Of a stretch of DNA of 64,000 bases, positions 56,658 to 64,000 are shown piece by piece. The notes under the pieces are model-generated. The model was not told the origin of the DNA and made no database searches. It worked only from the letters and a program-made list of their open reading frames with translations. How positions within the stretch are numbered: the stretch's first letter is position 1; the number at the start of each line of letters is the position of its first letter. The DNA comes from Pseudevernia furfuracea (taxonomy: Eukaryota > Ascomycota > Lecanoromycetes > Lecanorales > Parmeliaceae): the NCBI GenBank assembly GCA_022315425.1, contig JAIUPT010000033.1, positions 1,922,001 to 1,986,000 of the forward strand, given 5' to 3'. The position numbers were made by a program, and so were the translations under genes.

Positions 56658-59646
56658 GCTCGACTGAGGGTATCAAAGTATTTTATTCTGTCATCAGCAA
56701 GCTGCTTCCGCATCTCCTGTGCGGTAGCGGTATCGAGCGCCATAGCAATGCAAAGCAGCAAACAATACAGTCAGAGGTAAAGCAAATCATGTCTAGAGAA
56801 GGGATAAGTGAACAAGCAGGGCCGTGATGAGGCGAATGGAAATAAGAAAAGTACGAAGCGATGAGAAGCAGCAGAGCTTCGAGGCCTTTCAGCCTCGTCC
56901 TCGAAGCCTCAGCACCATCGTGCTGCCAAGACGAATTCTCATCAACGGCAGTGAAAGGCCAAGGCTAGCTGATTGATGCCAAATCCAAGCGAATGCCAAG
57001 GCCGGAGCGAGGCTGATGATGATACATATATTACTTAGTCATCCATATAGCCAATCAAATATTCTCTCCCTCAGCTACTTCGGCCGGCTAATCAATTCAT
57101 GACTGTTAGTCCTCTTCACCCTGTGTATCCATTTATTTAGAGTCACACTTCATAGCCTTGCTCCCGTACTTTATGCAGGATAGATCTTCTTGATCATCTA
57201 CAGGTGATAGAAGTTGCAATGATGATAGGATTTGCAGAGAATACCAAAGAAACACGTCTCTACGCGTACTACTATGTTAACACGCTATCTATCCCCCTGT
57301 TTTCTCAGCCTACTAAGTAGCGGCAATAATAGCTATAAAGTAGTGCTCGTCTAACGTAGTAAATCATATAAAACATGGTTCTTTTGGTGGCTGATACCGC
57401 TGACAGCATATAAAGTTGCTACTTTATATATCAATTAATGCGGTAGTATTAGACCTTCTTTTAGTCAAAATGTTCCTTGCTCTCCAAGCAGAGAGATATT
57501 GGTAACAAAAAGCGATATTATTACATCATAGATCAAGAAGTAACCTCCATCGTACATCGCGCACATTATTGTTATTATTATCAATAACGAGACCCGATAA
57601 CTCGAGCAAAGCCGGGAAAAAAAAATCGTTTCAGAAAAAGTATTCACCGAATCAACGGTAGTCCGTTTCCTATCATCTCTTCTTCTCAGACGTAATTGTT
57701 ACCCACCTTGCGAAGTCTCGTTATTCTTATCAACTTGACGTTTAAATAGTTTTCCAGCGTCGTGTGTTCTAAGTTCTTATTATATGAGAGAAGGAGTTAG
57801 GATCAGCGCGGAAGGACGGTGGGACATGGAGAAAATCAGAAAACTTTGAAAAATCCGGCGGTCTTTCCTCGATAATCATTTATGTCTTTAATAATAATCT
57901 TACGATCTAAATTTCCACGTTTCCTGTACCGTTTCTTGACATGAAGATCGGGCGCACGTAACCATGGATTTTTTTTTTACTGTAGCAATGCGTATCTACT
58001 TTATAAACCTTCACATTGATGTAATAACGTTCTGAATAGTTCAAACGAAGTTATACACATAGTTCCGCCTCCTCCTGCTTCAAAACTCATGCGTCAAGAT
58101 CTTGTTTTCAGGCCTCGTGGTCGCTCTCAAAGATATAAATTGTCGGCCCTGCTTGACAGGGGGTTAGTTGGGCCTTCATATCGCATATCGCATGGCGGGC
58201 TTTTTGATGCTATTCATGGATTTGGTAGACGTGTCCTTTGCAGGGGGCGGGTCTCATTTGGAGTAGAGCAGCATAAGTAGCTGCATTCCACCAGCGTTTG
58301 ACTCTTCATTCGAATTTGATCTCTTTCAGAGCAATAGCATTCTTCCGTCCCGCCCGCCCACGCCTGTTACATGTACAGAGCTTCGTTTTTCACTTCAGGT
58401 CTATGCTTCTACAAGCATGGGGGTTTTCTAGCGCTGGGGTACGAGAACACGCCTGGTCAGGCCTCCGTTGGCTCAGGATCCTGGCGTTGGACGGCTCATT
58501 CAAAAATCTACGCGTTCTGTATAGCCTCATATTTTGCCGACTTGGTTCATTTTTCACGTGCGAATTAAGGACACTAATTAGTAGCATACTTGAAGTGTTG
58601 TCGTACGAACTAATTATACTTATTATAGTTGGTCGCCATTAGAATTGTCAAATTATCGATATATTTGTAGACGCCGGTTTCAGTTCTGGACGATATAAGT
58701 GATATAGCGAATTTTATTGATAATTGCAGAATGCTTGGCCTTGGCCTTGGTAGCAGTATTAATAAAAAAAAGCTAAGGTATTACGTAGCGACTAAGAGAG
58801 ATCGAGAAGTCTATCGGTGTGTTACCGATAGGGCCGAGGTTTATGTAGCTTCAAAATTGAACATTTGTCGTTGGTTGACTATTTGAAGTAGATGCGTATG
58901 CTGCAGTAGAAAAAAAATGATACATCATGGATTTTCATCCTTGTGAACTGGATCAATGCCAAAAGTCAGCGTTCAAAGAGACTAACTTGGCATACTCCAA
59001 TGTTGTTTCCACTTCAACGATGAGCATTCCTACGTCCTGTTTCCTCAGCTTGTTCATAATTCCCACTCCGCGCCCGATAAGTTTTCTTAGAGCGTGCCTG
59101 TCTTCCCCCCCCCCTGAAATCCATCTTTCAGATTGCTATCACCATCCACATCTCCGTGCTACTGAAATATAGCATGAAACGTCAATAGACAAGCCTTTTC
59201 GGTCTTTAATGCGCCAACACAATACCTTTCGTCTCTGGTTCACAGTCTCGCGAAGGTATGTTCTTACAACGATGTTCAATCTTATTGCTCACACTGGCAG
59301 TTGCATGAAAACCAACCTAATGGACAATTCCAAGGGGGCCCCTTGCTCTGGGGGTTGCATAAAGCTGTGAGAGAGTATGTAAGTAAGTGGGAAATGCATG
59401 ATGTTAAGACAGGATCATTCAAACGGGCATGAAAAGTGGTCACCAAGAAGTCAAGCATTCTATGTCGTACTATATACGCAAGGAAAACTTTGCTGTTGCT
59501 GCCGTGCTCGCTTCATAAAGCCCCAAACCGTCACGTACTTGCTCCTAATAAGAAGTATATCCAACAAGCTATATACCAACGAATCACACGATGTATATCC
59601 CCCCCCAAAGGAAAACCTCCAATGCCTTTGCAACATCTCATGGTGT
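56658..59646. other. 3-kb AT-rich gene desert
   Basis: From about 57.0 kb the sequence becomes visibly AT-rich, with many TA-rich runs and stops in all frames. No complete gene, tRNA or terminal repeat is seen. It may be RIP-degraded transposon DNA, but no recognisable element survives. Confidence 0.45.
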
Positions 59647-60747
59647 TCAAGATATCTTTCTCCCACTAACAAGTTGAATGTTGGAATCGATGGTGGAAGC
59701 GTTGTACTTGAGGAAACATTCGTTGCCATTCGCAATCCAACTAGCACCAGCACAAGGCCCATAATCCGCGAGATTTCCTTGAGGAACATATGCGGAGCAC
59801 GCTTGGAGACAATCAGGCAGGCTGTCAGAGTAGAGACCCGGAAGACCATAGCCGATGATAGCAGCACTACAGAATACTTGGTAGGTATCGTTGCCGGTGC
59901 TGAATGTCAACTTGTCATCCTGAGGGCAGGTGATGCCTGTTGTTGCTGACAGAATAGAAGTGCTGCTGTTTACTGATGATGGAGCTGAAGAATTTGCTTG
60001 CGTGTAGGCGCTACTGTTTGCTGATGGCAGAGCGGAAGCGTTTGCTTGCATGTAGTCGTTGGGGTTGAATCCATAGGCTTCGAGCTGACTGATGACGGTG
60101 TTGATGTCGCTGGCATTATCTCGCTTGGAGATGGTTGACTGGGATCTGTTACCAGACGGAATGAAGCCGTGTGCTTCAAGTCTGCTAATGACGAGGCTGA
60201 TGTCCGGCATGGTACGCTTTTCCAAGCCAGATTCAAGACCGGAAACATCGCGCTTCGAGGCTGTACTGTTATTACTATTGATGGGGACGAATCCGTGCTG
60301 CTCGAGCAAGTTGATGACCAGGGGCATGCTGGGAGTAGATCGCTTCTCAAGGAGCGAGCCAAGGTTAATGCCATCGCGCTTTGAGACCGTTGCGTTTGTG
60401 GTTGCGTTTGCGTTGGGGACAAAACCAGCCTGCTTAAGATTGACAATGTAAGAATCGATAATGGCGCTCATGGAGCCGTTGGAGCTGGTTTGGCGTTTAC
60501 CCATCAGGGACTCCAAGACGGAAGGATTGTTTCCGCGAGCCATCAGTGACGCCAAGCCTGCCGCATGATCCGAAGGGAGACTGGCCATAAGCGATGCGAT
60601 GGCTTCTGATGAAATTCGTTAGCTTCCGCAAAGTGTCATACGGCATGAAAGGTTATTTTCTAGCATACCAGGTGAGGCCAAAGGCACAGCAGCAGCGTTA
60701 AGGCTGAATAAGGTCAGGCCCAAGGCCGCAACTGAGAAGGCGAGCAT
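59647..60747 (-). CDS. Secreted protein with Kex2-type repeats and Cys-rich C-terminus
   Basis: Exons 60747-60669 and 60605-59647 flank a 63-nt intron and give 345 aa. A signal peptide (AFSVAALGLTLFSLNAAA) opens the protein. Residues about 60-210 hold four imperfect repeats around a helix plus G-F-x-P motif (LKQAGFVP, LEQHGFVP, LEAHGFIP, LEAYGFNP), separated by six Lys-Arg pairs at about 63, 102, 114, 144, 156 and 187. Kex2 cleaves after such pairs in the Golgi, so peptides of about 10, 28 and 29 residues could be released. A Ser/Asn-rich linker with N-glycosylation sequons leads to a C-terminal region with six Cys (TCPQDD, VFCSAA, DCLQACS, PCAGASW, NECFLKY), resembling fungal PAN/apple-like modules. 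This fits the Kex2-processed repeat protein class. No DUF3328/UstY-type enzyme is visible nearby, so a cyclised RiPP is not supported. Function unknown. Confidence 0.8.
59995..60560 (-). repeat. Kex2-site repeat region
   Basis: Four coding repeats with a G-F-x-P core, spaced 44, 42 and 32 residues, separated by SKRD and LEKR junctions. The first three are closest to each other; the fourth lacks the downstream LEKR. Confidence 0.75.
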
Positions 60748-60870
60748 GATGTTGATGGATACTGGCTAAGACTTGAGGTGTTATTTGAGAAGGAGTCGAT
60801 GTTGGAGTTGAATGGCCGCTGAGGTTGGATCTGGAGCGTGCTGAGAGTCATCTTTCGAGGCAGCGATCCC

Positions 60871-60880
60871 TATTTATGCA
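60871..60880 (-). promoter_or_regulatory. Candidate TATA element of the repeat-protein gene
   Basis: GCATAAATA on the minus strand lies about 125 bp upstream of the ATG at 60747, a plausible core-promoter distance with a short leader. Confidence 0.35.
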
Positions 60881-62280
60881 GGGCATTGCCGGCTCAACCC
60901 TTTGAACGAGAAGTCCCGACAACATGGGCTGAAGCTGGACCATCGTGGATAGCTCGTGGCAAGTCTCGCTGCACAAAGAATCAATCCCCGCAAGAGGCAT
61001 AGACCATTAAGCTCCACGTGTTCGCTAGGCGGTCCAGAATACTCTACGACACGTTTTCTTTCTGCAGCAGGTATGGACCGGAAAAAGGGTACCATTGCGC
61101 AGGCATCGGGCTCAATATTGCATATGGCCACGCCCAGGCATCCAAAAGAAGAAATGGTCTACAGCCATAGCGCAAAAGACAATGAGGACGACAACAGCAG
61201 CACAATGGAAGTGGCATAGGAAGTTTTGGTGTGGAGGCTGAGGCCGAAGATTTTACAAATCACCACGTCCGCAAAGGGCAAAAGTCGGTCCAGAATACAG
61301 CCCATTCGCTCTTGGTATGTATTTCCTTTGTCTTGAGTCATTTCAAACAGTAATTGGGGGCTTTGTTATGAACTTTCTGCCACGAGGCGAAGGCGTTGAA
61401 CAAAGAGCACGAGGCAGCTGGGGGCTAACCTGACAGATGGAAAACGCGCTTGGAAATCCGAAAGTTCATGCAAGGCGCCCGATGGTCCGGATCAGTGGTC
61501 CTGAGGCCTGAACCGGTCCAATTTGAAGCTATACACATGGTCAGTGATTCTTCCAGCGTCTGGACTGGTCCAGGATCATTTATGAAATCATCGAACTGGT
61601 CCGGATCAATGGTCGAAAAGACCACTTAGGACCAGTAGTCCTCATGGTCCGGCAGGACCATCGGGCGCCTTGAGTTCAAACGAGACGAGCACAGGGTACA
61701 CGCAGTATACCAAGTCGGGATCCTTTGTGTCAGGGACTTAATAGTGAGTGCTCACGGCTTGCATTGCGGTATCAGCGGAAATCTAGATATGAGGAGGTCG
61801 ATGTGCAGTGGTGTAGGTAGTGCCACGCCACACTGGGCTCACATTGGGACCACGGTGTTGAGAGCTGGAACTGTGACAATGTGCCTTGTCCTTCCAAAAG
61901 CAGGTCGTAAGGTCATGATACCGCAGGGGTGTTCGTACTGGCCATGTGGCCAACTGAGGGGCGCTCCAACCGGCTTTCAAGGTTGAAAGTCGCCGCGAGA
62001 AGGCGGGCCAGGACAAGTACCCGCCGACTTGTTGACACGGGTGTGTCGCAAAACTTTGCTGACGACTATTCACAAGCCTGAAGCATGTCGCGAACTATCC
62101 GAAATCTTTTCAAGCATTGATGGCAGCGTAGGTCTTCTAAAGGCTTAGAAGTCAACCTTCCTTGCGCTTGTCGGTTCATCGCGCCACCTTGCCCTCGTTT
62201 CACTCCTTCTTCCCACGCAAGTAACGAAGTGGCGCTTATCGGGAACGTAACGGCGTGTGTAGATATGAAAGCATGCCAGG
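60881..62280. other. Gene-poor stretch holding a MITE-like element
   Basis: Apart from the inverted-repeat element at 61469-61672, I see no supported gene. It includes the upstream regions of the two flanking secreted-protein genes. Confidence 0.45.
61469..61672. mobile_element. 204-bp MITE-like element with 18-bp terminal inverted repeats
   Basis: CAAGGCGCCCGATGGTCC at 61471-61488 is exactly repeated in inverted orientation at 61655-61672. The interior is rich in GGTCC/GGACC motifs in both orientations. AGTTCA occurs directly outside both ends (61463-61468 and 61673-61678), a likely target-site duplication. There is no coding capacity, so it would be a non-autonomous DNA element. The superfamily cannot be assigned. 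Confidence 0.8.
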
Positions 62281-62287
62281 TATATAG
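62281..62287 (+). promoter_or_regulatory. Candidate TATA box
   Basis: TATATAG lies 95 bp upstream of the ATG at 62376, followed by a CT-rich leader (CCCTCTCCACTGTTCTCCACT), the usual layout of a fungal core promoter. Confidence 0.5.
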
Positions 62288-62375
62288 GACAGCTATTTTG
62301 CTCATCAAGTACCCTCTCCACTGTTCTCCACTAACAAATAATCGGATATCTACTTGCTAGATTTCTCCTTTCTCA

Positions 62376-63401
62376 ATGGCCTTTTCGAAAACCATGCTGC
62401 GTGCATTCTTGCTATACCTTATCCATTCGACGGTAGTAAACTCGGCTCAAATCCTGGCTCCGCCCGATGTTTCTACCCTCACTAATCCAGATACCATTGG
62501 AGCTGGAAACCTTTCTCTCGCAAACACCTCTTCACTCCTTGCTGACGACCCACACTTCTCCTTCGCTGTACTCGAGGGAACAGTCAAACTCCCCGGGAAA
62601 GCATGTCTGATGGTAGCTTTTGCAACCCTGGTGAGATTGTCCTACGAAAACTTCACGCAACCCTTCAACAACGGGATCTTTTGGTCCGACGACTATCCAG
62701 AAGTCATCATTGGGGTCAAAACATTTGAGAAACCAGGGCCGATTTTCCAAACCGGCCACGCCGCTGTCGCCGTGATGGATGTAATCACCATTATGGCGAG
62801 ACAGAACAGGTACCGTAATACGACCTTGTCTATCCGTTTAACTAGGGGTAGCATGTCTATACCATGGGCCAATGTGAGGTTTTTTGCTGCGGGAAGCGTC
62901 CCGATTCCGAAAACTTTGGGACTCGCGCCAACGGTGAACGCGCTACCGCAAGGACCGTACCTCACCAATTTCACCACCATTAACAATGGCACCAACGTCG
63001 TCTCTGCTGACGTCGACGTCGACAATGATAAACTTCTGGTCTTCGCCGAATACGAGGGAGGCACCTTGACTATCCCTGACGTCTTCATCACCCTCTACGC
63101 CTCCATAATTCACATAGCCCAGTTCCCGACCATGGATGCCATGGTGCCCTTCAATATCACACCCGACAATACCAATGCCCGGCTGGAATACGATCTGCTA
63201 GACCCACCGCCAACATCTACGTTCGTTTTCCAGTATGGTATGGCTGCTAGATCGCTGCAGACGCTGCCTAAGTATATGTTTGAGCAAGGAAAGTTCAATG
63301 AGATCAAGTTCATTAGTGGGTGGGAACAGACGCTGTTTGCTGTCGGGTCTTTAAAGAAGAAAACTCTGTCAGGAGCGCGTGTGGATGTTGAGAGGGTGTG
63401 A
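62376..63401 (+). CDS. Secreted protein of unknown function
   Basis: A single exon gives 341 aa. The N-terminus MLRAFLLYLIHSTVVNSAQ is a signal peptide. The mature part carries several N-glycosylation sequons (NLS, NTS, NFT, NTT, NGT) and a few conserved-looking blocks (WSDDYPEVIIGVKTFEKPGP, VAVMDVITIMARQNRYR, FVFQYGMAARSLQTLPKYMF). Only one Cys appears in the mature region. The layout recalls a family of roughly 300-aa secreted proteins of filamentous ascomycetes, but I cannot name a domain. A TATA box lies 95 bp upstream. The frame is intact. Confidence 0.7.
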   Translation: MAFSKTMLRAFLLYLIHSTVVNSAQILAPPDVSTLTNPDTIGAGNLSLANTSSLLADDPHFSFAVLEGTVKLPGKACLMVAFATLVRLSYENFTQPFNNGIFWSDDYPEVIIGVKTFEKPGPIFQTGHAAVAVMDVITIMARQNRYRNTTLSIRLTRGSMSIPWANVRFFAAGSVPIPKTLGLAPTVNALPQGPYLTNFTTINNGTNVVSADVDVDNDKLLVFAEYEGGTLTIPDVFITLYASIIHIAQFPTMDAMVPFNITPDNTNARLEYDLLDPPPTSTFVFQYGMAARSLQTLPKYMFEQGKFNEIKFISGWEQTLFAVGSLKKKTLSGARVDVERV

Positions 63402-63495
63402 ATGATTGTTCTTTAGCCATGAGACTGTTCTTCTCGCTTAAACAAACAATCGCACCTGATCCGTCTGACTCCATCTCTAATGCGTAATGGACTTC

Positions 63496-64000
63496 TCAAG
63501 ACTCATTTCTCGAATTGCCAGCACTGCCTACGACAGGGACCAATTGTTGGACCTTGCGTGGATAGAACACCATGATGCTGTCATCTTTAACCGATGTTAT
63601 TTCTGTCTCGCCCAAATGAGGCACCAAACAAGTCCGTACCGCCTGAAACTCAAAGTGACTACGCCAGACCTTAAGAAGATCCTTATTAAAAAGATCATCA
63701 CGACGGTCAGGCCAGACAGCTAGCATGCTGATGGAGCCCGGCCACTTTACCGAAGTACGCAACACAACCTTCTCGAACCCTCTGAGACGTTGCAGACGGC
63801 TGAGGAGCTCGTATCCGACAACGAAGTACTTTTTCCCATGGGATTCGAAAGAGACGTTACACGTCTGGCGGTGCGGAGCGGGACCAGCGAAAAGATCGAG
63901 GAATTCAAGAAGCTCTGTAGAGTCATCTGGATCCGAACCTCGAGTGCTGTAGGCGATTCTGATGTGGACATTCTGTATCGTGGCAACGACTTCCTGACTC
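63496..64000 (-). CDS. Hypothetical protein (partial, 5' end outside window)
   Basis: A minus-strand frame is open from the right edge to TGA at 63498-63496, about 168 codons. It reads ATIQNVHIRIAYSTRGSDPD, ELLEFLDLFAGPAPHRQTCN, KYFVVGYELLSRLQRLRGFE and VWRSHFEFQAVRTCLVPHLG. The composition and regular hydrophobic pattern look like a real protein, but no family is recognised. Start and any upstream exons lie outside the window. It converges with the secreted protein gene, 94 bp between stops. Confidence 0.6.
   Translation of the reverse strand, partial: SQEVVATIQNVHIRIAYSTRGSDPDDSTELLEFLDLFAGPAPHRQTCNVSFESHGKKYFVVGYELLSRLQRLRGFEKVVLRTSVKWPGSISMLAVWPDRRDDLFNKDLLKVWRSHFEFQAVRTCLVPHLGETEITSVKDDSIMVFYPRKVQQLVPVVGSAGNSRNES

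Noticed and set aside
1..64000. CRISPR arrays, bacterial operons, rRNA genes
   Set aside because: None seen; the sequence is eukaryotic nuclear DNA with spliceosomal introns throughout.

Overview
The window is nuclear DNA of a filamentous ascomycete (Pezizomycotina). Genes carry short GT-AG introns (about 47-150 nt) with CTGAC/CTAAC-like branch points. The gene set is fungal: ATG13, an RGT1-like Zn2Cys6 regulator, TSR2, YRB30, SUP35/eRF3 with a Q/N-rich N-terminus, HET-domain proteins, a SAT4/PTH11-type receptor, GH12 and a CYP52-like P450. IND1, a complex I assembly factor, argues against a complex-I-less yeast. I cannot place it below subphylum with confidence.

Layout. 0-19 kb is gene-dense and mostly housekeeping: ATG13 (3' end off the window), a SIS-domain sugar-phosphate isomerase, an RGT1-like regulator, TSR2, a large HSL-type alpha/beta hydrolase, a BSD-domain protein and a family-2 glycosyltransferase. 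19-34 kb is accessory: a GH12 glucanase, a small alpha/beta hydrolase, a SAT4-type membrane protein with a damaged splice donor, and a HET gene with a nonsense codon, separated by long gene-poor stretches with degenerate duplications. 34-47 kb returns to larger genes: a protein kinase-TPR fusion, a P450, IND1, YRB30 and SUP35. 47-64 kb is accessory again: an esterase interrupted by a tyrosine-recombinase-like fragment, a gamma-butyrobetaine-type dioxygenase, a second HET gene with a nonsense codon, an AT-rich gene desert, a secreted protein with Kex2-type repeats, a 204-bp MITE-like element, a secreted protein of unknown function, and a CDS entering from the right edge.

The genes do not form one pathway. 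Core genes (autophagy, ribosome biogenesis, translation termination, Ran cycle, Fe-S assembly) are mixed with secreted, sensing, self-recognition and metabolic genes. The accessory stretches hold the decaying genes and repeats. The observations I rate highest are: (1) a probable [D1,2] stwintron (an intron nested in the donor of another) in the large hydrolase; (2) the secreted precursor with paired Lys-Arg sites around a repeated G-F-x-P motif and a Cys-rich C-terminus; (3) the esterase broken by a recombinase-like reading frame that is still open.

Gene models were built by hand from reading frames and splice signals. Family names rest on remembered motifs, with no database search. Exon edges may be off by a base or two where the splice signals are weak.
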